From JAKAVN01 sp963734845 (GTDB lineage Bacteria; Desulfobacterota; Binatia; Binatales; Binataceae), in assembly GCA_963734845.1 (NCBI GenBank), contig CAVTIS010000017.1, positions 186,001-250,000 on the forward strand: a DNA stretch of 64,000 bases, read 5' to 3'. The notes under the pieces were generated by a model. That model was not told the origin of the DNA, did not search any database, and worked only from the letters and a program-made list of their open reading frames with translations. Position 1 is the first letter of the stretch; every line of letters begins with the position of its first letter. A program made the translations under genes and the position numbers. Of the stretch, positions 24,912-34,106 are shown piece by piece.

Positions 24912-27326
24912 ATGGCAGTCAACGTCAACAAACTACCAGCGGCGGAAAGGCTCACCCACGGCATCGCACGGTTCTCATTGCGCCATCGATGGCCCACGCT
25001 GGCCGTGTTGGGAGTGATCACAGTCTTCTTCGCCTTCCATGCCGTGAAGGTGCAGATGTACAGCCAGTTCGCCGACCTGCTGCCGCAGGCGCATCCGTAC
25101 ATCAAAGCGTATAACCACTTTCGCACGACTTTTGGCGGCGCCAATATCGTCAGCCTTTCCCTGCGAGTGAAGAACGGCGACATCTTCAACCCAGACACGC
25201 TGAAAAAGATCCGCTACGTCACCGAGAAGGTCGACCAGATCGACGGCGTCAATCACTACCAGGTGGCCTCGCTCTCCCACGTCAAGATCCGCCGCCTCGA
25301 AGCGCGCTCGGGCGGCCTCATCAAGTCCGTGCCGGTTTTGCCCGAACAAGTTCCCACCGACCCGGCCGATCTCAAAGAACTGAAGAAGGCGATGTACAAC
25401 AACGACATCGTCTATGGAAAATATCTGTCGACTGACGGTAAGGCGGCGCTGATCCTGGCGGGCTTCAACGAAGAGCGCCTGGACTACGGCAATATCCAGA
25501 AACAGATCATGGATATTCGCAAGCACGTCGAGGACAGCAACACCGTGCTCTACGCCGCGGGCGAGCCGATGTTGAAAGGCTGGGTGTGGTTCTACACCGG
25601 CGAGCTGGCGGAGATTTTCACAGTCACTTTCATCTTCATCTTTGGCACCCTGATCATCTATTTCCGCCGGCTCTATGGCGTGTTGCTGCCGTTCATCGGC
25701 GCCGTCGCCCAGGCCATCTGGGGTCTCGGTTTCCTCGGGATACTGGGTTACAACCTCGACCCCCTGGTCCTGGTCATTCCGCTATTGGTTTCGGCGCGCG
25801 CCGCCAGTCACGGCGTGCAGATGGTTGAACGTTATTTCGAAGAGCTCGAAGCCACCGGCGACAAACATCACGCTGTCGCAATCGCGATGGGCGAGCTGTT
25901 GCTCCCCGGAGGAATCGGCGTGCTGGCCGACGCCGCTGGCATCCTGGTGCTGGCGGTCGCGACCATCCCGCTGGTGCGCAAGCTGGCCTTCTTCGCGAGC
26001 TTCTGGGGCTTTTCCAACATCTTCACGATCCTGCTGCTGATCCCGCTGCTTCTCGACGTGCTGCCGCGGCCGAGCAAGACCCATCACTACGTTCCGCAGT
26101 GGATGCACGATTTGCTGGCATGGGTAGGTGAATTCTGCACCAGCAGAAACGGCCGCTGGGCAGTCTTTGCGATCTCAGCTGTCATCGTGGCCGCAGGCGC
26201 CTATGAGGCCAGTTCGGTGCAAGTCGGCGAGACCGAAGCAGGATCGCCGCTGCTGTTCCAGAATTCGGACTTCAATGTTTCCGCGCGCGCGATCAACGCG
26301 GACTTCGCCGGCTCCAACCAGTTGGTCATCTACCTGCAAGGCGATAAAGATGACGCGCTCAAGGATCCCGCCGTACTGGCCGTGCTCGACAACCTGCGGC
26401 ACTACATGATGCAACAGACCGAAGCAGGCGGCACGCGCGATCTGCCGACCCTGGTGCGCAGCGTCAATCGCCTGTACCACTACGACGATCCGGCATGGGA
26501 TGTTATTCCGCGCACCCAAGCCGGCGTCGGCAACATGACCTTCATGTACGAGGCCAACGCGCCGGTGCCCGGCGTCATTCTGGAATACATGGATTTCCAC
26601 GCCCGCGATGGACAGTTCGTGGTCTTCTACAAGGACGCCAAGGGCACGACGATCGATGAAGCGATCATGCGGGCCAAGCTTTTCATGGCCGCGCATCCGC
26701 TCAAGGATGTGAAGTTCGTCTTGGCCGGCGGCACCATAGGCACCACGGCGGCGCTCAATGACGAGGTCGCCTATTCCGACCGCGTCAGCACCATCCTGAT
26801 CGTGTTGGTGGTATTCGTGCTGGTGACGTTCAGCTACATGTCGTTTGTGGCGGGCGGCATGGTCATGATCACGCTGATCGCCGCGGGTATCGTGAGCTTC
26901 CTATACATAGGCCTCAAGGGCATCGGCATGAACATCAATACGTTGCCGGTGACCGCGGTCGGTATGGGAATCGGCGTCGACTACATCCTTTACGTCGTCG
27001 ACCGGATCAAGCGCGAGTACGGCCGCCTGCACGACCATGACGCGGCGATCAAGCGCGCGATTGCGACTTCGGGAATGGCAGTTACGTTCACGGCTACCAC
27101 GCTGGTCGGCGGGGTTATTCCGTGGGTGTGGATGTCGGATCTGCGGTTCTCGGCTGAGATGGCGATGCTGCTGGCGTTGCTGATGATCACGCACTGGCTG
27201 TCGGCAATCACGCTGGTGCCGTCGATCTTCTCGATTATCCGGCCCAAGTTCGTCGAACGCGGCGCGGAGATCTCTGACGAGGATCTGGAACTAATCGAAA
27301 AGGATGTTTCGGCGGAAGTGAGCTGA
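24912..27326 (+). CDS. RND/MMPL superfamily transporter
   Basis: 804 aa inner-membrane permease with the two-fold RND layout: TM1 at about 30-47, a periplasmic loop (about 50-220), TM2-6 (about 225-390), TM7 at about 415-432, a second periplasmic loop, then TM8-12 (about 615-775). The second half has the MMPL-type GMGIGVDYILYVVDRIKREY with D690 in TM position 4, the likely proton-relay residue. The equivalent segment of the first half reads SARAASHGVQMVERY, with H300 and no acidic residue there. Family members export or move lipids and hydrophobic compounds. It is the core pump of the operon with DUF1302, HEAT and DUF1329 genes. Confidence 0.92.
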   Translation: MAVNVNKLPAAERLTHGIARFSLRHRWPTLAVLGVITVFFAFHAVKVQMYSQFADLLPQAHPYIKAYNHFRTTFGGANIVSLSLRVKNGDIFNPDTLKKIRYVTEKVDQIDGVNHYQVASLSHVKIRRLEARSGGLIKSVPVLPEQVPTDPADLKELKKAMYNNDIVYGKYLSTDGKAALILAGFNEERLDYGNIQKQIMDIRKHVEDSNTVLYAAGEPMLKGWVWFYTGELAEIFTVTFIFIFGTLIIYFRRLYGVLLPFIGAVAQAIWGLGFLGILGYNLDPLVLVIPLLVSARAASHGVQMVERYFEELEATGDKHHAVAIAMGELLLPGGIGVLADAAGILVLAVATIPLVRKLAFFASFWGFSNIFTILLLIPLLLDVLPRPSKTHHYVPQWMHDLLAWVGEFCTSRNGRWAVFAISAVIVAAGAYEASSVQVGETEAGSPLLFQNSDFNVSARAINADFAGSNQLVIYLQGDKDDALKDPAVLAVLDNLRHYMMQQTEAGGTRDLPTLVRSVNRLYHYDDPAWDVIPRTQAGVGNMTFMYEANAPVPGVILEYMDFHARDGQFVVFYKDAKGTTIDEAIMRAKLFMAAHPLKDVKFVLAGGTIGTTAALNDEVAYSDRVSTILIVLVVFVLVTFSYMSFVAGGMVMITLIAAGIVSFLYIGLKGIGMNINTLPVTAVGMGIGVDYILYVVDRIKREYGRLHDHDAAIKRAIATSGMAVTFTATTLVGGVIPWVWMSDLRFSAEMAMLLALLMITHWLSAITLVPSIFSIIRPKFVERGAEISDEDLELIEKDVSAEVS

Positions 27327-27405
27327 ACAAAGACCAGGGAAGAGGCTCTGTTCGGCGCTAATAGACGGGGTTTTGTTGGTCACGCAAACTTTCGGGGGAA
27401 GCAAC

Positions 27406-29529
27406 ATGAATGTAGGTGGGAAAAGCAAAGAGCGGTTTTGGCTGTTGGGTCTAATAGCAACGCTCGCGCTGGTGGTGAGCGGCTCTGCTTATGCACAGCA
27501 GGGAATTACGCAGAACCTGGAGGACAGCTTTGAGCTCCACGGCTATGTGGAGAATCAAGAGATCATCCGCAACGAAAACTATGTAAAGGGTTACAACATG
27601 GCGTCGATTCGCAACCGAATCGACTTGCAGCCCTCGGGGCAGATCATCAAGGACGCCAGCCTTCCGACCGTGGTCGGTGTGCCTTTGGGATCGGGACTCT
27701 CGGTGAACTACTTCGCCGATGTCCGCTTTGGCTACGAAGCAGTCTACGATATCGTTACCGACCGCTTCGGAAATCACACCACCGGCTGGTCGGGCTCGGG
27801 CTATTCTCCATTTGCTACTTTGGGCGGCGCAGGGAATACCGGCTTTATCACGGGGCTTCCGCCTTCAGACTTTAAGCGCTTCAAAGCATTAGATGCCCGC
27901 GATTTCTCGTTTCCGATGCCGGTTTCCCAAAACATCAGCGACTATCGCGTCATAAATGGAGTTCCGACCAGTTGCTGGGGTTGTATCAACGCAACCCAGT
28001 CGGTGAACAACCTGCGTTTCGAGCGCGACGACAGCAATCAATACTACTATCCGATGCGCGAAGCCTATCTCGACTTCCGCTGGGATTTTCTCGGATCCAA
28101 CCTGCTGCGGGTGGGCAAACAGCAGGTCGTGTGGGGCAAGGCCGACTTTTTCCGCCTCCAGGACATCGTCAACCCGGTCGATTTCGGGCAGCACTTCTTC
28201 ATCGAGCCCTTCGAGGATACCCGAATCCCTCAATTGTCGGCCTGGTTGCAGCATCGATTTGGCGACGTGCTGGGGTTGCAGGACGTAGCCGGCAACGTGG
28301 TCTGGAACTTTGATACGTTCAATCCGGTTGGACTAGGCGTGGGAGGCCAGCCCTGGGCGATAGATTTTGGCGATTCGAAAAAAGCGTATGCGTTTGATAA
28401 CAGCTCGGTCGACGCCCTGGCCTGTAACGGAAGCACGACCCCCGGGTCCTGCAATCCCAATCATCTTAACACCGGCCTGTCCAGTGAAAAGGTGCCTAAC
28501 TGGAATATCAAGAACAGTGGCATTGGCATGAAGTGGGATTTCCAGCTTCCTCATCCCTCGATCCGCTTCGCGCTGACCGACTGGTGGGGTATCGCACAAG
28601 GGCCTACCTTCGTGAACAGCACGATCACACTCGCCGCTGATCCGGCTCATCCGGGGCAGCTTATTAACGGAAATGTGATCCCGGGCCCGTTTGCAGGTCC
28701 CCGCGCGATCAGTTCGGGATTAAACTGCTCCAAGATGGCCACAATTAGTGGAGGCTTCCCCGGCAGCTTCGGGCCCGGTCTCGCCCGCCTGCCATACATC
28801 GCGACCAATGCGCGCAACATTCATTTGGCCAAGGGAGTCAGTCCGGCAGTATTCCTGAACAATTGCGGTTATTTTCAGGGTGATGAAATCCGTTACCACA
28901 AGGACAACACACTGGGGTTGTCGGCCGACTATTTCGAGCCGTTCACCGGCGTGGTCGTCCGCGTCGAGTCGTCGTGGACGCACAACGCGCTCGTCAATGA
29001 CACCGATTCGCTCGACTGGACAAGCAACAATGACATCATGCAGTACGTCATTGGCTTCGATCGCCCGCACTTCATCAAATTCCTGAACCCGGATCGCACT
29101 TTCTTCTCCAGCTTCCAGGTATTCGAGACCTATTATCCGGGCGCGCATAGTTCCAACGGCGGCAAGGACGGAATAGTCACGGGTGTCAACGACTTCACCT
29201 TCACAGCGTTCACCCAGACGCACTACTATCGCGACCAGGTCATCCCGCTGATCTTCGCAGCCTTCGGGACCCAGGGAACGGACGCGACGATCGGCGGCAA
29301 CACCGAGTGGCTCATCAACGACCACTGGTCGGCGACGCTCGGCTTCGACGCCTTCCTCGGCAAGTCGCATCAGCACAACGTAGGGGCGATCGCGTGGCTT
29401 AATACCAGGAGCGATCCTCAAAGTCAGCAGTATAGCGAGTCCGTGTTCGGCCAGGCGCACATGGGAGCCGGCGGCGCGCAGCGCAACACGGATGACGAGT
29501 TCTGGACTCGTATACGGTACCGTTTCTAA
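27406..29529 (+). CDS. DUF1302 family outer-membrane barrel protein
   Basis: 707 aa from ATG 27406 (GGGGGAA upstream), with a signal peptide ending AYAQ. The DUF1302 signature is plain: LRVGKQQVVWGKADFFRLQD followed by IVNPVDFGQHFFIEPFEDTR, YLDFRW, many alternating aromatic/polar strands, and a C-terminal FWTRIRYRF ending in phenylalanine, as expected of an outer-membrane beta barrel inserted by BAM. DUF1302 proteins regularly pair with DUF1329 and RND genes and are presumed to be the outer-membrane conduit for a hydrophobic substrate. It follows the RND gene by 79 bp. Confidence 0.92.
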   Translation: MNVGGKSKERFWLLGLIATLALVVSGSAYAQQGITQNLEDSFELHGYVENQEIIRNENYVKGYNMASIRNRIDLQPSGQIIKDASLPTVVGVPLGSGLSVNYFADVRFGYEAVYDIVTDRFGNHTTGWSGSGYSPFATLGGAGNTGFITGLPPSDFKRFKALDARDFSFPMPVSQNISDYRVINGVPTSCWGCINATQSVNNLRFERDDSNQYYYPMREAYLDFRWDFLGSNLLRVGKQQVVWGKADFFRLQDIVNPVDFGQHFFIEPFEDTRIPQLSAWLQHRFGDVLGLQDVAGNVVWNFDTFNPVGLGVGGQPWAIDFGDSKKAYAFDNSSVDALACNGSTTPGSCNPNHLNTGLSSEKVPNWNIKNSGIGMKWDFQLPHPSIRFALTDWWGIAQGPTFVNSTITLAADPAHPGQLINGNVIPGPFAGPRAISSGLNCSKMATISGGFPGSFGPGLARLPYIATNARNIHLAKGVSPAVFLNNCGYFQGDEIRYHKDNTLGLSADYFEPFTGVVVRVESSWTHNALVNDTDSLDWTSNNDIMQYVIGFDRPHFIKFLNPDRTFFSSFQVFETYYPGAHSSNGGKDGIVTGVNDFTFTAFTQTHYYRDQVIPLIFAAFGTQGTDATIGGNTEWLINDHWSATLGFDAFLGKSHQHNVGAIAWLNTRSDPQSQQYSESVFGQAHMGAGGAQRNTDDEFWTRIRYRF

Positions 29530-29552
29530 GTAGATAGGATGAGACAAAAGCC

Positions 29553-29578
29553 CCGGGGTCCGGCTCGCCGGACCCCGG
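29553..29578 (+). other. Strong hairpin between DUF1302 and HEAT genes
   Basis: An 11-bp perfect GC-rich stem (29553-29563 with 29568-29578), loop ctcg, lies in the 65-bp gap inside the operon. There is no T-tract after it, so it is more likely an mRNA-processing or stabilising element, or a partial attenuator, than a full terminator. Confidence 0.6.
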
Positions 29579-29594
29579 AGCGTCAAATGGAGAC

Positions 29595-30929
29595 ATGATC
29601 ACGGATTCAAGGCTACCAGCAAGGTTCTCGCCGCGAAGGTTGAAAGTATTTGCGATTGCGCTGGTCGCCGGGGTAGCCCTGCTCATCGGCGCCAATGCCC
29701 TGATCCAAAGGCGCGCCCGCGAACGCTGGACGGTCGCGATCACCGACCCGTCCATGGTCACGATTCGCAACTTGGTCGCCAAGGGTGACCTTTCCCAGGC
29801 TGCCAACAAGCTCAACGCGACTTACCGCTTCGATCAGGAGCCGGGGCTAATCGCGCTCAGACAGTTCTCGCTTATCGTCCTGGAGCGCGGACTCAAGGAG
29901 CCGGACCTCTTCGATCGATGTTATGCAGCCAGCGCGCTCGCCGAAGGCGGCCAAAACGAAGCGCTGCAGATGCTGGCCAACACTTTCCAGACCGACCCCG
30001 ATCTCAGCGTCAAGATGGCGGTGGCTGACGGCTTGGGCGAAGACGGCGATCGCAAAGCGGTCGCGATCCTGCAGCATCTCTACTATCACGGTGAGATGCT
30101 GGACCGCCGGTTCATCGTCAATGCTTTGGCTTCAGCAACCGATCCAAGCGCCATTGCCGTCCTGAGCGATGCGGCACGGCAGCATGACCCTACGTTGCGT
30201 GCTGGCGCCTTCAAGGCGCTCGGCCGGCTCGGTAACCGGGATGCCGTACCCTTATTGAAGCTGGCACTGGCCAAGGGCCAGGCTTTCGATCGGGTGACGG
30301 CGGCGGAGGCGCTTCTGCTGCTAGGCGACAACTCGGGAGTGGGAGTGTTGCGCGCTACGCTCAATAACCATTCCGAGGGTAACGCGCGGGCGATGGCTGC
30401 CGTCGCTCTGGGGTACGCGCACGACCCGGCCTTGGTGCCGATCCTCAGGCAAGCTCTGACCGACGACAATATCGATGTGCGGCTCGGCGCGGCAGCGGCG
30501 TTGACGCATTACAACGACCCAGGCGGGGTCGCGTATCTGAGGGGCGCCATCCGTGACCAGGACCAGGTTACCCGGCGCCACGCTGCGCAACTGTTCGATG
30601 ACATGGCTTTCAATGCCGCGCACCCGATTTTGGTTCTGGCGCTGTCGTCGTCCGATTCGGATGTTCAATTGGCGGCAGTCAAGACGCTCGGAACGGCCGG
30701 CGGCGACCCCGAGGTGGAGCTGCTCGGCGCGCTTCTGCGCAATAACAAGGACCCGATTACGCGCGCGGACATCGCGTGGTCGCTCGGCCGCATCGGAAGT
30801 CCCAACGGGATCATGATGCTGCTCGCAATGGTTCAAGAGACTGACCCGGCGGTGCGCTACACGGCGGCCGACGGGCTGGACCATACCGCGATGCATCTGC
30901 TAGGAGGCACGCGGCTCGGGAGCCGCTGA
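29595..30929 (+). CDS. Membrane-anchored HEAT-repeat protein
   Basis: 444 aa. One N-terminal membrane anchor (about 16-36, VFAIALVAGVALLIGANALI), then a helical periplasmic or cytosolic part made of HEAT/PBS-lyase-type repeats of about 30 residues (DPSAIAVLSDAARQHDPTLR, AFKALGRLGNRDAVPLLKLA, AVALGYAHDPALVPILRQAL, DVRLGAAAALTHYNDPGGVA and others, about eight in all). The anchor orientation suggests the repeats face the periplasm (inference). It is an unusual member of the RND-DUF1302-DUF1329 operon and is probably a scaffold linking the pump and carrier. Confidence 0.82.
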   Translation: MITDSRLPARFSPRRLKVFAIALVAGVALLIGANALIQRRARERWTVAITDPSMVTIRNLVAKGDLSQAANKLNATYRFDQEPGLIALRQFSLIVLERGLKEPDLFDRCYAASALAEGGQNEALQMLANTFQTDPDLSVKMAVADGLGEDGDRKAVAILQHLYYHGEMLDRRFIVNALASATDPSAIAVLSDAARQHDPTLRAGAFKALGRLGNRDAVPLLKLALAKGQAFDRVTAAEALLLLGDNSGVGVLRATLNNHSEGNARAMAAVALGYAHDPALVPILRQALTDDNIDVRLGAAAALTHYNDPGGVAYLRGAIRDQDQVTRRHAAQLFDDMAFNAAHPILVLALSSSDSDVQLAAVKTLGTAGGDPEVELLGALLRNNKDPITRADIAWSLGRIGSPNGIMMLLAMVQETDPAVRYTAADGLDHTAMHLLGGTRLGSR

Positions 30930-31038
30930 GGGTTGGGAACGAAGAAGCTGGACGGGGAGTTAGAAGTAGTAAGCGTTGACGGTTCCCGATGGGGAAAAAC
31001 AAGACGGAAGGGACGAACTAACGGAGGAGATGAGCATT

Positions 31039-32496
31039 ATGCGACGTAATCTAAAGCCGCATGTGGGACGCGCTGCGAGGCCATGGTGCCTGGCATTGGC
31101 CGTCCTGGTTACGGCGGCGGGCCTTTGCCTCGGCGGTGGTACCGCAAAGGCGCAGGACGTGAAGAGCTATACGCGGGCCACGTTTGACCAGTGGCTATCG
31201 AAGAACAAGGATGCGAAGCCGGACTTTAAGGTCGGTGATGTTCTGACTGCCAAAGACATCGAACGGATGCGCCCGTTCGTTTTCCCAGGCTACGTCGAGC
31301 AGCTCAACTTCCCCGAGTTCAAGGCGACGATTGCCGCGCCCGTGGACCACACTCCGCGCAAGGAATACATGTCTTGCACGGAGAAATACCAGAGTCAGGT
31401 CCGCCTGCAGCCCGACCACACCATGGCCAACTATGTCTGCGGCCAGCCGTTCCCGAATTCAGCGATCACCACGAGCGATCCTGATGCCGGATGGAAAGCG
31501 GCGTGGAACTACGAATACCGGTGGCAGAATTTCGGTCTGTTCACGATTCCGCCGGCCACCTGGGACCGTTTCGGTGGCTCGCACGACATTCCGAAATGGG
31601 AAGACCCTCCGACCGACTGGCTGTCTGAATCAGGTCTTTCGAATCTGAACTATACGGTTCCGTCGCAAGACGTGATGAAGCTGATCTACGGCGGTGGCGG
31701 TAACTTCCAGCGTACGCTGAGCGCATTCTACAAGCGCGTCTATTACACCCACCTCGCGCAGCTCGAGAGTCATACTCTACCGGCGCCAGGCGCGGCGAAT
31801 TTCGAGTTCAAGGAGTTCACGGGCTTCTTCTCGCCCTTTGATATCCGCGGCACCGCGTTCATCATCTACCGCTACGCCGACCCGCATCGCGAAGACGACG
31901 GCTGGGCCTACATCCCCAACCTGCGCCGCGTGCGTCGTATTTCGGCCGAGGTCAAGTCGGACTCGCTGCTGGGCACCGACCACACGCTGGAAGACTTCTA
32001 CAGCTTCTCCGGCCGTGAGCTCGAGTGGCACTGGCGCTTCCTCGGATGGAAGGATCAGCTGGCGGTTGTCGATTCCTCGCACGAGTACACCTATCTGTAC
32101 GGGCCCAACGGGATCATCCCGAACGATACGTGGACGATGCGCCGCTTTGCGGTCATGGAGCGCACTCCGACCTCCGAGCGCCATCCGTACAAGAGCGTCG
32201 TCGAGGACTGGGATTCGCAGAACTACGATGCATGGCTGATGGAATCCTTCGACCACAAGGACAAGCTGTGGAAGGTGTGGGAGTTCCAGAAGAAGTGGAG
32301 CGAAACCTTCCAGGGTGACTGGCAGGAAGCCATCAACAAGGGCGCCTACTCGACCGAGTTCCAGTCGGTCCAGGTGCTCGACGTGCAGAACGATCGCGGC
32401 ACCATCTGGATCGTTCCCGGCGGCTTCCCGAACGTTAAGGGAGCCGAGTCTGAGAAACTGTTCGACATCAACAGTCTCGAACAGGTCCATCGCTAG
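31039..32496 (+). CDS. DUF1329 family protein (LolA/LolB-like outer-membrane lipoprotein-sorting fold)
   Basis: 485 aa from ATG 31039, which has GGAGGAG 9-10 bases upstream; ATG 31030 would sit on top of the ribosome site. A signal peptide ends AKAQ. DUF1329 signatures include KDIERMRPFVFPGYVEQL, WNYEYRWQNFGLF, YADPHREDDGWAYIPNLRRV and RISAEVKSDSLLGTDHTLED. The family is thought to bind a lipid or hydrophobic ligand in the periplasm, so it would pass substrate between the RND pump and the DUF1302 barrel. It ends the operon at a strong terminator. Confidence 0.92.
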   Translation: MRRNLKPHVGRAARPWCLALAVLVTAAGLCLGGGTAKAQDVKSYTRATFDQWLSKNKDAKPDFKVGDVLTAKDIERMRPFVFPGYVEQLNFPEFKATIAAPVDHTPRKEYMSCTEKYQSQVRLQPDHTMANYVCGQPFPNSAITTSDPDAGWKAAWNYEYRWQNFGLFTIPPATWDRFGGSHDIPKWEDPPTDWLSESGLSNLNYTVPSQDVMKLIYGGGGNFQRTLSAFYKRVYYTHLAQLESHTLPAPGAANFEFKEFTGFFSPFDIRGTAFIIYRYADPHREDDGWAYIPNLRRVRRISAEVKSDSLLGTDHTLEDFYSFSGRELEWHWRFLGWKDQLAVVDSSHEYTYLYGPNGIIPNDTWTMRRFAVMERTPTSERHPYKSVVEDWDSQNYDAWLMESFDHKDKLWKVWEFQKKWSETFQGDWQEAINKGAYSTEFQSVQVLDVQNDRGTIWIVPGGFPNVKGAESEKLFDINSLEQVHR

Positions 32497-32505
32497 ATCG
32501 AACCG

Positions 32506-32547
32506 CGCCCTGCCGGGTCCTATGGGATCCGGCAGGGCGTTTTTTTT
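32506..32547 (+). terminator. Strong rho-independent terminator
   Basis: A 15-bp stem with one G-T wobble (32506-32520 with 32525-32539, loop tatg) is followed by eight T residues (32540-32547), 10 bases after the DUF1329 stop. This is the clearest intrinsic terminator in the window and marks the end of the envelope operon. Confidence 0.95.
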
Positions 32548-32686
32548 GCCTCGTCCGCCAGCGCTACGCCAGGAAAAACAACCGTCAGCGGGCCCGCCCC
32601 ACATGTTCGGGCCGCGCCCCTTGAGCGAAGACGCGCCGATGCGGTATGAAGCGAAAGAGGCCGCACAACCGCCACGGAGGAATTTT

Positions 32687-33076
32687 ATGCCTGCCTTTGA
32701 TGTTCGATGGGTGGAGCGCTGGCAGAAGATGGTCAACCAGGACAGCGTCGCGCGCCTGTTGGGTCGTCACTTCAACGCCGACGTGATGCTGGAGTTCGGA
32801 CCGCACGCCTACGTCGTCAGTTTCAATCATGGCGAGATAGACCGCGTGCAGCACGAGATCGGAGCCGAGAGCGCCTACCAGTTCGCCCTGCGCGCGCCCG
32901 CCGAGACCTGGGCCAAGTTCGTGCAGCCGGTTCCTCCACCGATGTACAACGACATCATCGCGATGTCGCACACGCTGCACGGCCGGCTCAAAATCGAGGG
33001 CGACGTCAAGGTGATGTGGCAAAACCTGCGGGCGTTCGCATGGGCTCTCGACCTGATGCGCGCGGTCAAGGAATAG
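32687..33076 (+). CDS. SCP2 sterol-binding-like small protein
   Basis: 129 aa from ATG 32687 with GGAGG 6 bases upstream; the longer frame would run back through the terminator. The sequence FDVRWVERWQKMVNQDSVAR, DVMLEFGPHAYVVSFNHGEI and the C-terminal IAMSHTLHGRLKIEGDVKVM fits the SCP2-type lipid/CoA-ester binding fold, where the last block is a typical SCP2 end. It lies 13 bp before the alpha/beta hydrolase gene and may deliver a hydrophobic ester to it (inference). The family assignment is moderate. Confidence 0.65.
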   Translation: MPAFDVRWVERWQKMVNQDSVARLLGRHFNADVMLEFGPHAYVVSFNHGEIDRVQHEIGAESAYQFALRAPAETWAKFVQPVPPPMYNDIIAMSHTLHGRLKIEGDVKVMWQNLRAFAWALDLMRAVKE

Positions 33077-33089
33077 GGGGCGCACGGAA

Positions 33090-33923
33090 ATGGCAAAAAT
33101 AGAGCCGGTCACCGGACATTACATTCACGTTCCGTTCGAGGGCGAGGAATACCGGGTTTTCTATGAAGAATCCGGCAAGGGCATTCCGCTGGTCTGTTTG
33201 CATACCGCGGGCACCGATTCGCGCGAATGGCGCCATCAGCTCAACGATCCGGATATTCGCGAGCGCTTCCATGTGATCGCGTTCGACCTTCCGCGCCACG
33301 GCAAATCGATTCCGCCCAAGGGCTGGTGGAAAGAGGAGTACAAGCTCACCGCCAAGTTCTACGCCGACTTCGTCGTGGCGCTGTGCCGTGAGCTTAACCT
33401 GGATCGGCCCGTGGTGATGGGCAGTTCGATGGGCGGCAATATCTGCCTCCATCTGGCGCAACGCTATAGCGATTACTTCCGCGCGCTCATCGCGATCGAA
33501 GCCTGTGACTATTCGCCGGGATGGTGGCTCGACTGGCTATGGCACGCGCAGATCCACGGCGGCGAGGCCTGCGCCACCGCGATCAACGGCCTGATGGCGC
33601 CGCAGAGCCCGTTCGAGTATCGCCAGGAGACCTGGTGGTATTACTCACAGGGCGGCCCCGGAATTTTCAAAGGCGACCTGTATTTCTATAGCGTCGACCA
33701 TGACTTCCGCGAGGACTGCGAGAAAATCTCGGGCAAGATACCGGTGTACTTCATGACCGGGGTCTATGATTTCGCCTGCACGCCCGAGATGACGCAGAAG
33801 ACCGCGAAAAAGGTGCGCAACGCCGAGTGCATCATCATGGAGGAAATCGGACATTTCCCGATGTCCGAGAATCCAGTGACCTTCAAGAAGTACCTGATGC
33901 CGGTGCTGCATAAGATCAAATAA
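33090..33923 (+). CDS. Alpha/beta hydrolase
   Basis: 277 aa. The nucleophile elbow is GSSMGG with S113; the acid is D227 in GVYDFACTP and the histidine is H255 in IGHFPMSENP, giving a complete triad. VFYEESGKGIPLVCLHTAGT supplies the oxyanion strand. The fold fits esterase, C-C hydrolase or lactonase members; the substrate cannot be deduced. It is in a two-gene operon with the SCP2-like protein and ends at a terminator. Confidence 0.92.
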   Translation: MAKIEPVTGHYIHVPFEGEEYRVFYEESGKGIPLVCLHTAGTDSREWRHQLNDPDIRERFHVIAFDLPRHGKSIPPKGWWKEEYKLTAKFYADFVVALCRELNLDRPVVMGSSMGGNICLHLAQRYSDYFRALIAIEACDYSPGWWLDWLWHAQIHGGEACATAINGLMAPQSPFEYRQETWWYYSQGGPGIFKGDLYFYSVDHDFREDCEKISGKIPVYFMTGVYDFACTPEMTQKTAKKVRNAECIIMEEIGHFPMSENPVTFKKYLMPVLHKIK

Positions 33924-33952
33924 CGCTCGCACATAGCGCGGCGTTCTCTCTT

Positions 33953-34003
33953 AGACGCGCGACGAGGCCGGACCGGATTCCGAACTTCGTCGCGCGTCTT
34001 TTT
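33953..34003 (+). terminator. Rho-independent terminator after the hydrolase gene
   Basis: A 13-bp perfect stem (33953-33965 with 33987-33999) with a 21-base loop is followed by a run of T. It lies 30 bases beyond the hydrolase stop. Confidence 0.85.
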
Positions 34004-34106
34004 GGTAGTGTCCGCAGTCGGTGGAAAAAGCGAAAAGCGGACTTTTCAATCACTTGACCGATACGACCGGGTCTTTTTTGCCGCGGCCGCCGACGATGCG
34101 CCGCCG

